From the NCBI RefSeq assembly GCF_001039355.2, contig NW_019774958.1:386866-450865 (forward strand): a stretch of 64,000 nucleotides of DNA, in the 5' to 3' direction. Below are positions 34,901-45,717 of this stretch, in pieces (positions within the stretch are counted from its first letter, which is position 1; the number at the start of each line of letters is the position of its first letter). The position numbers and the translations under genes were made by a program. The notes under the pieces are model-generated. The model worked only from the letters and a program-made list of their open reading frames with translations. It was not told the DNA's origin and searched no databases. Source of the DNA: Lingula anatina (lineage: Eukaryota > Brachiopoda > Lingulata > Lingulida > Lingulidae).

Positions 34901-37900
34901 TTCCTAAAATCTAAGTAGGAACTAACTTTTAGTATACCCATCACAAAAAAAAAAAAAAAAGAAAAACCTTGTTACAAAGACCCTAACTTGGTACAGAACA
35001 TGTACACAATAAGCAAGAGTCGATGATCATGGAGAGGGAACCCATTAGAACCAGTTATCATGCAGTTATCCTTGCTGTTTTAGGTTGTGAAGATGATCGC
35101 TATGGGGAGAACTGCCAGAAGGCCTGTATGTGTCGTAACCCAGCCCATTGTAACAAGGAGGCAGGGCCCACTGAGGAGTGCCAGTGTATTAGGGGGTATT
35201 ATAAACCACAGGGACAACTGGGGTGTCAGCCAGGTAAAGGAATGATTAGGAACACCAACCACTAAAGGTGCCATTCGGTGTAGCTATTATATAGATTTAG
35301 ATGAACCTGTTTGATTTTATAGTTTCGGTATATGTTATGGTTAATATGAACCTGTTTGATTTGATCATTTCAAAATATGTATGGTAAATGTGATCATTGG
35401 GAGTATATGAAAAATGTCCTATATTTCTGTCAGTTTTAATTTGGTGTGAACAAGAAATTTCGTACATTGTTCAAGATTTTATACTTCTATTTGACTTCCA
35501 GTTACTCCTCCAAGAATCACTTACTTCGAAAATGAAAAAGCCAACCCAGGCCAAAGTGCAAAATTTACTTGTATAGCTTTTGCCAAGCCTGCGCCTCAGG
35601 AAGAAGAGATCCATCTGATGACCCCAAGGGGAAAGACGGTGGTCAGTTCAGAGTCCCAGCTGGTCACTGACACGGTGCGAGAGAGATCGTTTGTAGTGGA
35701 CAAGGTGAACCCACGTGAAGTTTACAGGTGTAATGTCAGTACAGAGGCAGGTTTTTCCATACAAAATACCACAGCTTATTCATATGGTGAGTGGCCATGA
35801 CTTTTAACCATCAGTATGAGTAAAGATTAGTTAGGTTTCATGCATGCTGTGGGGTAGTGCTTGGAAGTTTCTTTAAAATCTGTCAGCTTGTTTGTTGAAA
35901 TATCATGGGGATTCAAAATGTATTTTGTAGACATTTAAATATGTTGAGTAGTATTGTTAACTTCAGCAGCCCAACCAGACAAGTTATCTGTTAGTATTTC
36001 AGATTTAAATAATGCATTACAAACCACACAGGCCATAGAATGTGAACTAGGAAATAATGGAGCCAACTGAAAAAATGTGCTGCATCACATTTTGATTTTG
36101 ACCTTTAAATTCTTCTGACACAACGCATATCTCTGATTTTAGAGCTTCCCACCTTAAATGCTACACCAGTAGTGCGTGTGGACAACAACAAGATTACCCT
36201 ATCCTGGAGAAAGTGGAATGAAAAGGACGACCAGGGAGATGGCCCTATTGTGGAATATACAGTGGAAACGGCCACACATATTAAGATGGATTGGAGATAT
36301 GAAGGAGACCTCAACAGGTGCTTTCAACAGTGCCATTACTTCATGAGTAAGGTGCAAGTATTTCCCAATACAAGATACTTCTTCCGTGTGATTCCTAGAC
36401 GTGAAGGAGAAGGGGGAAGGGGAAACCCTAGTCCAGTGGCAGAATACAAGACACCATGTGATGGTAAGTCATGCTACTGTACTCTTGGAAATTAGCAACC
36501 ATTAGTTTTTGATTGTGATTTTTTATACCACTGTATTTGATTTTGCTGGGATGAAAAGGTTATTTTATGAAGCAGCAGTTTTATGTTTTGCAGCAGTTTT
36601 ATGTTTTGATTTATAAAAAAAATGAATTAAAAATAATTCATCTTTTGTCATTTGAAACATTTGTGTATCAAGCTTTAATGCCAAGTCTTATTCTGTTCAC
36701 AGCTCCATCTGAAGCTCCCATTTTGGGCAAGTTGAATAGCAGTTACAATAATTTTGATAAAACAAAAATCACAGCTATTTGGAAGGTAAGTTTCTTCTTT
36801 ATTAATTTTTTCTGCTCTAATACAAAAGTCATTGCAAGTTTCCACTATTCGTGTATTCTTTTGTCATTGAGGTAAATCATATGTATCAGTGTTCAACCAA
36901 AATGAAATTAAACTCCGTTAAAACATTTCTCCCTCTCTCTATCCAGTTGCCATCACCAGCCTCCTACAACTGTGACAATGTAGAGAAACAGATAGTGTAC
37001 ATCAGCACCAGTCCTATGGTGAATGGAGAGGCAGTCTTACTCCCAGGGAAACAGGTGTCTGTCCACTTCTTTAACCGCCTGGTTCCATACACCAAGTATT
37101 ACATTAGGGTGCAGTTTGAGAATAATGCTCAGCTCAGGAGTCCTGTGTCCAACGTGGAGGCTATCATCACTCCAGAACATAGTAAGTGGAAGTTCACACA
37201 GGCCTTTGCATACTATTGACTCCAGGTTTTGCTTACCTAATTTATTTCTCTTTTAAGGACACATTTTAAATTCTTGAATCTGCAGTTGAAATCATAATAA
37301 AGGAAAAACAGTTTAAGTGGAATGAAAACATCCATTGATTACAATATACTGAGTCTGTTTTAGTTGAAAAAAAAGTAACAGTAAACTATATTGACATTAG
37401 AAGAGCCCTTTTATGCATTTTCACCTTTTCGCAATTTGTAACATTCTAGCCCCTGGAAAGCCCAGAAATGTGAATGTTTCCCCAAAAGATGGCATTTCCC
37501 TGATTGTACGGTGGGATGCACCAGAGCCCCCTGGTGGTGAAATCATCCAATACCAGGTGGCATGGTGGCTGTATGGGGCCACGGACCAGCAGAGAAAGAA
37601 TGTTACCATTAATTATCCAGCCACCAGGATACGGGAAACTGTGCTCAAAGATTTACATCCACACACTAAATATGGGATAGGGGTATGTAATGCATTATGA
37701 AGATGGTAGGGAGGGAAAATGAATATAATGTTATTTTGATATTTAATTGTATACAGTGAAATTCGGATATTGTTTTACACTTGGTTTATTGATTGGCTTC
37801 TTCCAATTAAAAGTAGGATTATTGTTTTTTCTGTTCTGCTTTAAGTACTAACTAATTGTTATTGTATTTTTAGGTACGTGCCAAGACAATCAAGGGATAT

Positions 37901-40900
37901 GGCCCATGGACAGATACAAAGCCTCACATGACTGATGAAACATGTAAGACCTCTGTTGATACGTTCTGTTTTAAGGTTAAAAGGCATTGGAAAAGTGTTA
38001 TTTTGCACATAATCTTGTATAAAAATGATAAGCGACTGTGGACAGTAGAAAGATTTTTTAGTATTGATATGGGTATCAGTGTGGAAGCCTATGTTTAATG
38101 TTTGGTCTCTCTCTTATAGTACCCGGTCCTCCATATGCCATACGGAACAGCTCCAGGAGTAATACCTTGATTGTCCTGGCCTGGCAACCTCCTACCTACC
38201 TAGGAGGAACACTCAGGGATTATTATGTAAGTGCTGTAAACAAGATAGTTATGGTTCTCTGTTAATTTTCTATGCATTTTAGGATGCTCAGTGATAAATT
38301 ACTTGACGCAGATTTTGACAGATAGAAAAATTCCATGGGCAAATTGTAGAAGTTATTGAAATTTTACATGAAGAATATTGTCTCCCTGTTGTCTCTTTAT
38401 GTATTTCATTTGATTGAGACAGTGAATTTCCTTCAGCTAAATGTTTTTCTGGGGATGTAAAGGTATGTCAATTATTTTATTGATGTTTAAACCCAGTGGA
38501 ATTATGACTTGCGTTTTTTCTTCCAGGTTGCTTGCATCCCTCATGCTCTCACTGTGTCAGTTCAAGATGAAAAGGGCTTAATTCAGAGATATCTAAATGT
38601 GGAGAGAAGGAGCCAGGAAGCCAGGGTGGCTCCTCAGAAGAATTCAGCTGTGGTTGACAATCTCAGCCCAGGGACAAAATACCGCTGTAGTGTCAATGCC
38701 AGCACCTCAAAAGGTTTTGGTCCAGCCATCTCCATTGATGTCTGGACTTATCCCAAACGTAAGTCACATAGCATGAGTCTACCCCGCCCCTCCTTAGTTG
38801 TGTTCCACATATTAATCAAACTGGATTCTTATTGTTACTCAATATTACTGGTTTGTGTTCTTATCTTTTAACTGTCTGAATTGGTTGATCATCCTGAACA
38901 TATTACCTATCATTGTAGGAGCATTATTGAATCTGTTTAACATTTTTATGGTTTTCTTCATTTGTTGTAGAACCTGTTGCCCCCTCAGTCCCCCAAATCA
39001 TCAAAGAAGAGACAACAGACACCACCATTTCTGTAAATCTACAACCAGCACTTGATGATGTTGGGTAGGTGATATTATGTTGTCCATAGAAAGACTACTT
39101 GTGTTTACTAGACAGGTTTACTGGCCTGAAATTTACGTATATTTTATTATTTTTATTATTATTTTCATATATTTAGTGTCTTAATTTTTCTGACTAAAAT
39201 TGGTTAATTTACACTCACTAGATCAGTTCTAATAGCTTATTTATGTATTATTTTACAGTTTGTACAGGTTGGTTGTAGAGAGACTTCCAAAAAAGTCCAA
39301 CAGGCGTAGAAGGTCCATAACAGTTGAGGAGCTGAACACCAAAGTCAGTCTTCCTGATTATTTTGAAGCAATGAAGCATAATATGAGTCATTACTTGGCG
39401 GCTGAATTTCCAGCCCGAGAGCTGAGGCGACCCAGGAGGTTTGTTGTGGGAAATGGGAAGAAGTATGGAGGCTACTATAATGCCCCCTTGGAGAAGGGGT
39501 CAGAGTACAGCTTGTGGTTTGGAGCTGGCAGCTCAGCTGATGGAATTACTGTGTTCACCTACAGTAAAGCTGGGGAGCCCATGTTAGGTGAGAGGCTCTT
39601 TAAATGGCATTTTTTTGCTGTAGAACATGTTGAGTATGTCATTCTGACTTTTGGTTGACTGATGCATTGACATTACTTGATGAACAAAGTGCACAGTGCT
39701 TTCAAACCAGACGTAAGAACAGATCTATTTTTTCATACAGAAAATTGAATTTAGAAACTCCAGCAGAGTTCACAATATCCAATATAATTGTGCCTAGTTG
39801 TTAAGTTATAAAAGTCAGAGCAGGTCAATATTTACTCACAGCAGTTATTTTACCCATATTAAAATGTTTTGTCTCTTTGCAGCTCAAGTCTTTGTTCCCC
39901 CTCCAAAAGAGGCAGCCACAGGAGAGACGACAATAGGGATTGCTGTGGCTGTGATTGTGATTGCAATTCTGGTGGCAGCACTAGTGGCTGCCATCTTTAT
40001 GAGGAGGAGGAAGAGGCATCAGAGTAAAGAGTTGCTGAACTCCAGTACAGAGACAGAGAAGAGTCCCCAGGATGTGAAAGGCATTTCTATAGGTATGACC
40101 AGATTAGATATTGTATTCTTATCAGAATTATGAAGCAGTTGTGATACTTCCAGTATCCAGTACATCTTTATTGGTAAACACAGCCAAGATTAGTTTAAAA
40201 CAAATTGCATGTAAATGTTTGTGAAAACATCTGATATTATATAGAGTAAGTGCAGTTAATTTTTTTCTCTATTAATTAAACATGAATGTTACAGTACACA
40301 TATTTGGGATATTATTTACACTAATATCTCACTTGTGTTTGATTATGAAAGATGGAGATTTAATATAAATTCTGCTCTTTTCTTTCAGATATGGACAGTA
40401 CCCAGTGTACAGACAGCCTGTTGCCCAATGGTGAACCCCCAGAGTATGAACTGGCCTCTGAGCCACTGTATGACAATGTGACCAAGGACACCACACCCAT
40501 TAGGCAGCCCATAGAAGTAGAGAAACTGTATGACTATGTAATGGCCAAAAGAGACAGTACGACTATGGGATTTAAACAGGAGTATGAGGTATGTATGATG
40601 GAGATATAAGTGCAGTTCTGAAATTGTCGGTAAAATGTAAGTCTTCTTCAAATTTTGGTTCTTACCTGGAGTTTACTCAAGTTTAATGTAATTTAGGTTT
40701 TAAGCCTGATTTAAAGGTAACACTTGCTATATTATGCATATGTTACCTTGTATTTTTTTTTGTTTCTTTTCCACAGCTTCTTCCAAGTGGTTTCATTGCT
40801 CAACATGATGTAGCTTCCAAGATAGAAAACAAACACAAGAACAGATATGGGAACATTATTGCATGTAAGTGCAAAACAAAAAATGTCTTAGATATACAAA

Positions 40901-43900
40901 ATATATTTTTAGTGGGTGGAATATAGTATTTATTAAGGTATTACATATTTTAGATCACTGTTTTCAACAGTGAAGCTGCTTGAAGAATATTTAAGTATTG
41001 ATGTTAAATTTGGGGATGTTTAATCAACCCAGTTTTGTCTTATATTTTCAGATGATCACTCCAGAGTGGTGCTAGAACCATATGAAGGTGACCCACTCTC
41101 AGATTATATTAATGCAAACTATATAGATGTAAGTATAAACAACCTTTGTAGATTGTAAGATCCCTCTCATAAGAAAACATTTGCTTGGAAGATGGTGTGA
41201 CTTGGAAAAAAGGCTACCTTTTCATAGCTTGTTTTTATAGCATGTATATTTTTTATTTCTTGTCAACACAGACCATAGTGATGAGACATCAAACTGTTAT
41301 GTATGTGTACAGCACATAATTGTACTTATTGTAAAGTCTACTGAACAGATTTGGAATTTAGACTTAAAATAATAAATAAATAAATATATTATTATTGGTT
41401 GTCAAGTGGCATGTGATTGTGTTTCAGGGTTACAAAGACTCCAAGGCCTACATTGCAACACAAGGTCCCAGTAAAGTTACACTTGCTGATTGGTGGAGAA
41501 TGATATGGCAGGAAAATGTATCAACAGTTGTCATGGTGACAAACTTAGTAGAAGGTGGCAGGGTAAGAGGATATTTTTTTATTCACATTTTGAAAAAATT
41601 GAAACAAGTGTTTAGAAAGGTTTCAAAAGTCAACCAGGAATAGTATGATAAAATTAAAAAAAAAAAAAGATTTTAAAGTTATGTTTAATGATTCTGTGGT
41701 TAAATTTAGAAAGGATTTACTATGGTAATGTGTAATGGTTCAGTGTTATATCAATTTCAGGCCAAATGTGAACAGTACTGGCCTAGGAATGACAAGACAA
41801 CTTACGGAGAAATTACAGTAGAAGTTAAACAAGTAGAAATTATAGCAGATTATACAATAAGAACATTTGAATTAAATAAGGTAAGACACACAGTTAAAGA
41901 TCCACAATAATACAAAAGTCGACACCTTTATCGTAAAATTTTGACATCAGATAGTTTTATATTGCCTTTTTAGGTGTACTTATGCTCTTAAATAAGATAA
42001 AATTAGATATACTTCAGCTCTTTAATAAGATGGAAGCTGTGATGACTTACCCATTTCTTGTTCACAGGGTAATGAAAGCAAAGTAGTGAAGCAATTTCAC
42101 TTCACAACATGGCCGGACCATGGTGTACCAATCTTCGCTACATCATTGTTAGCATTCCATAGAAAAGTGAAAGCTTACCACACACCCCAGTTAGGCCCTA
42201 TGGTGCTACACTGCAGGTAAGTCAAAGTACACCGCACACCACACTATGGTGCTACACTGCAGGTAAGTTAAAGTGCACCGCACACCACACTATGGTGCTA
42301 CACTGCAGGTAAGTTAAAGTGCACCGCACACCACACTATGGTGCTACACTGCAGGTAAGTTAAAGTACACTGCACACCACACTATGGTGCTACACTGCAG
42401 ATAGTCACCAAGTTCACCACCCCACACTGTCTTGTAGTACTTCTTTTCAGAAGATACATGTTGAACAGTAGATAAATAGAGCATTATTTGGAAAATTATT
42501 CATAACTCTTAATATTCGGATTTTATTGATGATTTAGTTACTGTGACATTGTAAGTCTTCACAAAGGTATTTTGATTTTTTGGGTATGAAGTGTTAGAAA
42601 GATATTTTAAATGTTCTTCATCACATTAAAATTCAATTTTAGATATTAATCTGATGTTTGTTTCCAGTTAGTTATCTTATATTTTTCCATCTTCCAGTGC
42701 TGGTGTAGGCAGGTCTGGGACATTCATAGCTCTAGATTATCTCCTAGACCAAGCCAAGGTGGAGGGAGTGGTGGACATATTTAACACGGTGCATCTCATG
42801 AGGAAACAGAGAGTTAAAATGATACAGACTTTAGTAAGTTTGCTCTGTCTATCTCTAAAATAATTTTCATTTAAATCTTAGTACTTGATAGGATATCACT
42901 GCTGGCAAGCAGAGAAGATGGAAATTTGATAATTTGCAGTATTCAAGCTTCTGATGGTGCCTTTGTACAGATACTTCATTTCAGAATAATTATCTGCAGG
43001 ACCACTTTTATATACGTGGTCCATAATTTTTAAGGAGCAATATTTCATTATTCATTATGATATTTTTATATAGTACAGTAAAATAAATTCCTGTGTAGTG
43101 ATCTCCTATAGGTCCTACTAGGTCAAACCCTCAGTATGTACTATGATTTGCTGATATATTAATACATTTTCTTTGATATTACAGGAGCAGTACATCTTCC
43201 TTCATGATGCTCTCTTAGAGGCTTTGCTCAGTGGGAACACAGGTATGTTCTGCACTGACATGAGGCACAGGTATAACAACCTCCTCAAGGTCAACCCCGC
43301 CACAGGCGAGACAGAGATGGATGCTCAGTTTGACCTCCTAAACAAGCTGACATCGTCCATACCCAGAGAGCCAGAGAAGACGTCAGGCCGCGATGCCAAA
43401 AATGCAAACAAGAATCGAGTCCCAGACATGGTTCCTGCCAACCATGCCCGCCCCCACCTGATGACTCCCCTGGAGAACAAGGAGGGCACAGACTACATCA
43501 ATGCAGCATTTATTGACGTAAGTTAACGTGTCAGCATTTTTGATGAAAATAACTATTTATGTGTCATGCTTTTAATAAAAAAAAACAGCAGTTTTGACAG
43601 GTCTTAACTTTTGGAAGTAATCCATCAGTTAAAGGAGAATAGTTTTTGAAAAGAATGGTCAAAAATTAATTTTGATTTTTTTGTCGATATTTTAGGGTTT
43701 CCGTAAAAGAGATGCCTTAATCATCACGCAGATGCCACTCCAGCACACTGCTGTAGACTTTTGGAGGATGATTCATGATCACATGATATTTTCTATTGTG
43801 ATGTTGAATGAGATGGACAGCAGTGATGAGAGTTGTGTACCTTACTGGCCAGAGCAGGCAGAACCCCAGGAATATGGTCCATTTAAAGTGGAGATGGTCT

Positions 43901-45011
43901 CCTCTAATATGGGCATAGGAATGATTACTAGAGACTTTAAACTTACACACAAGCGACAGGTAAGTCTTTTTTCAGTAATTGTTTGGATTTTCATCAATTT
44001 ATGGAGTGATGATGTGTTTTATGATGCAGTTTATACACTTTGATGGCATTCTGCATACTTTTTTTGCTCTAACTGGCCAATAGGTGTAGCTAAAATATAA
44101 ATGATATGATATTTATAGGAAGGAAATTTATTCCAACTAATGAAATTAAGGTTGATGATTAAACACAGAGTGAATGTTAAGATTGTAACATGATAGAAAA
44201 TACATTTGTAAAAGCACTAAGTGGTCTTCTGCATCACTGTTTCACTACCTATACTAAGGCATGTAATTGCATTGTTACCCAAAGTCAAAACAAATCTGAT
44301 TTAAAACATTTCAGTCTGCAGACAAGTTCCGCATCATCCGCCAGTTCCAATACACATGTTGGAGCAAAACAGACTCAGTTCCCCAGTCCATGCCATCTTT
44401 GTTGGCGCTGTTGTCTGCAGTGGAGAAATGGCAGCAGCAGACACGGGACAGAACCATTGTAGTACACTGCATGTGAGTATAGGGGATCCCCTTTAAATAA
44501 TCACTTTAGCTGTGGAATATACAGGAATTATTCATTACTAGTTCTTTCAACTGTTGCATCAAACTATGGGTTTTGAAAACAAAGAGTTTAGTTTTAGTAA
44601 TGCAAAAAGATAATTCAGGAATGATTTACAGCAAGAAAATTTTAACAACCTGAAAGCGGTTGGTCTTAATCTATATGAACCATTATATATTTTTGTTCTT
44701 ATATTATGTACTCTTTCTGTAGGGATGGTGCCAGTCAGAGTGGGGTTTTCTGTGCAATGTACTACATCATGGACAAAATCAAAACTCAGCAGGAGCTGGA
44801 TGTCTACCACACTGTCAACCATTTGAGAATTAACAGGAAACAATTGATAAAAAATAAGGTAAGAGGGTATCAGAGTTTCATCCTTGTTTATAAATGCAAA
44901 GAATTGTTCATTCAAATGAGTTGTATGAAATGGTTCAGGCAGTTCATTGTTTTAGAATATTAGCTGCAAAGTAAATCTTTTGTCAGTGCTTTGTAAACTA
45001 GCTTCAGCCAC

Positions 45012-45049
<38 letters not shown>

Positions 45050-45250
45050 TTTCCCAGCTTGTTGATATATCTAAAATTGTGAATGTTTCTTTAACATTAT
45101 AAGCTATGAATCAATACTGAAAATAGAAATATTTATAAACCTGAAATAATACTTATGTTATTATTATCATTTTAGGAGCAGTATAGGTTCTGCTATGACT
45201 TTGCTTTAGCATATTTGGACTCTTTTGAGCCATATGCAAACTTCAAATGA
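22635..45250 (+). CDS. Receptor tyrosine phosphatase with EGF, kringle, Ig and FN3 domains, 1656 aa
   Basis: Single-pass receptor that should dephosphorylate phosphotyrosine proteins at the cell surface. Exons: 22635-22710, 29606-29749, 30722-30976, 31542-31676, 34245-34385, 35084-35233, 35502-35786, 36143-36463, 36703-36785, 36947-37181, 37450-37682, 37874-37943, 38120-38226, 38527-38758, 38971-39064, 39259-39587, 39883-40092, 40389-40588, 40777-40864, 41052-41128, 41428-41562, 41761-41880, 42068-42216, 42698-42833, 43185-43517, 43696-43959, 44315-44472, 44723-44858, 45176-45250. All 28 introns are GT...AG and the frame is unbroken. Residues: signal peptide 1-25, EGF 26-73, kringle 74-158, three EGF 159-300, Ig 301-395, FN3 modules about 396-822, membrane-proximal domain 823-963 with RRRR at 869-872, TM about 980-1003, D1 about 1101-1335 (WPD 1255-1257, catalytic Cys1289), D2 about 1390-1656. 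D2 lacks the P-loop Arg and the WPD. I know of no vertebrate receptor phosphatase with EGF or kringle modules, so no symbol is given. Start choice rests on the signal peptide. Confidence 0.93.
23399..23568. mobile_element. 170-bp MITE-like element with 15-bp TIRs and 5-bp TSD
   Basis: The element begins CAGGCCCGTAGCCAG and ends with the exact reverse complement CTGGCTACGGGCCTG. It is flanked on both sides by TAGTC (23394-23398 and 23569-23573), the expected target-site duplication. The interior has runs of G and C next to each end and no coding capacity. Superfamily is uncertain; a 5-bp duplication is atypical for hAT (8 bp). Confidence 0.85.
26680..27065 (+). other. CpG-richer segment with short broken reading frames
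   Basis: Unlike the surrounding intron, this stretch is rich in CG dinucleotides. It holds two short frames opening with MAD and [13 protein letters not shown] (ATG at 26894). The second stops at 26945, but the same frame resumes with a basic stretch ([12 protein letters not shown]) and runs to a TAA near 27063. It could be an internal promoter, an unrecognised 5' exon or a decayed transposase fragment. Confidence 0.35.
29606..29749 (+). other. Exon 2 of the phosphatase: first EGF-like module
   Basis: A single phase-1/phase-1 exon of 144 nt encoding a MEGF/Tie-type cysteine module: [11 protein letters not shown], then paired C-x-C positions, and WGPGC at the end. It lies directly before the kringle exon, so the EGF series is interrupted by the kringle. 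Confidence 0.85.
30722..30976 (+). other. Exon 3 of the phosphatase: complete kringle domain
   Basis: A 255-nt phase-1/phase-1 exon encodes a full kringle at residues 74-158. It has six cysteines in kringle order: NCYY at the start, NCVRW, NLCRNP, GPWCYT, TSCSL and RKC at the end. The diagnostic run [19 protein letters not shown] is present. Kringles are disulphide-rich binding modules of blood proteases and of ROR and MuSK receptors. Confidence 0.95.
31542..35233 (+). other. Exons 4-6 of the phosphatase: EGF-like modules 2-4
   Basis: Three single-exon modules (31542-31676, 34245-34385, 35084-35233), all phase 1 at both ends. Each follows the MEGF/SREC/Tie cysteine pattern ([28 protein letters not shown]). 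The last lacks the usual GWxGxxC ending and reads [11 protein letters not shown]. Confidence 0.85.
31965..31996. repeat. (ATT)n microsatellite in phosphatase intron 4
   Basis: About ten ATT units. The poly-Asn open frame on the minus strand is an artefact of it. Confidence 0.95.
35502..35786 (+). other. Exon 7 of the phosphatase: Ig-like domain
   Basis: One phase-1/phase-1 exon with the cysteine pair of an Ig fold (KFTCIAF ... VYRCNVS). The usual core tryptophan after the first cysteine is not evident, so it is a divergent Ig module. It joins the EGF block to the FN3 block, as in Tie-type ectodomains. Confidence 0.7.
36143..38758 (+). other. Exons 8-14 of the phosphatase: FN3-like modules
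   Basis: Four FN3-like units: exon 8; exons 9-10; exons 11-12; exons 13-14. Landmarks are [32 protein letters not shown] with [11 protein letters not shown], and LVLAWQPP with [13 protein letters not shown]. The first FN3 is a single symmetric exon; the later ones are split by an intron, as is usual for receptor phosphatases. Confidence 0.8.
39883..40092 (+). other. Exon 17 of the phosphatase: transmembrane segment
   Basis: Encodes about 24 hydrophobic residues ([20 protein letters not shown]...) followed by the stop-transfer cluster RRRKRH. This sets the ectodomain outside and both phosphatase domains inside. Confidence 0.95.
40777..42833 (+). other. Exons 19-24 of the phosphatase: catalytic PTP domain D1
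   Basis: Intact classical PTP motifs: KNRYGNI substrate loop, [21 protein letters not shown] (DFW in most relatives), WPDHGVP with the general acid D1257, and [11 protein letters not shown] with nucleophile C1289 and R1295. All residues needed for catalysis are present. The intron between exons 23 and 24 interrupts the signature directly after the catalytic cysteine codon. Confidence 0.95.
42199..42428 (+). repeat. 46-bp minisatellite copying the exon 23 splice donor
   Basis: Five units begin at 42199, 42245, 42291, 42337 and 42383. Each has TATGGTGCTACACTGCAG; the first four are followed by GTAAGT and the fifth by ATAGTC. The first unit overlaps the end of exon 23, so the intron starts with three extra copies of the last exon bases plus donor. 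Reading past the true donor gives an immediate stop (TGC AGG TAA). Confidence 0.92.
43185..45250 (+). other. Exons 25-29 of the phosphatase: D2 pseudophosphatase domain
   Basis: Second PTP fold. The signature reads [13 protein letters not shown]: the cysteine (1586) is kept, but the P-loop arginine is glutamine (1592). The WPD loop reads WSKTDSVP and the KNRY loop reads KNRVPD. It should therefore be catalytically dead or very weak. D2 domains of receptor phosphatases often serve regulation and binding. Confidence 0.9.
45014..45046. repeat. (TA)n microsatellite in phosphatase intron 28, repeated at 46946-46978
   Basis: The TA run sits in the last intron. Its counterpart in the duplicated block has a slightly different length and edge (ATTAATT versus ATAATTA), as expected of two haplotypes. 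Confidence 0.9.
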
Positions 45251-45717
45251 AGTGTGTGCAGAACATCACCAATGGTACACCTGCAAGTGGAAGTGAAAGG
45301 GCAAACCTTGGGAGTCTGGAAGGATTCGTTTAAATTGACGCCTAGTTAACTCTAAGACTAACACCAACACCCGGGTTCTTCCCGTCTCATTCCAAAGTCA
45401 CTGGTCACACTGAAGTTTTCTGCTTTTTATGTCAGATGTGACTGGAATAAGTCTTGAAGTATTAGAGCCAGTGCATGCTGCAGTTTTAATGTTATTTCTG
45501 TATCAGAAATGTGTTGAAGAGAGATGATAGTAGAATAAGCCATGAAGGCATTTCTAACAGCTTCCCAGTGTGTTGGGAGTGGAGACAGTATTCAAGTGGG
45601 TGAAATCTCTTTACAGTTGAGTTGCAAGTGGAATACAATGTTTTAATGTAAAAAAATTTTGTCAGTGTTTGACAGAGGTATTTTTTATTGTACACATTGT
45701 TACTACAAGAGCAACNG

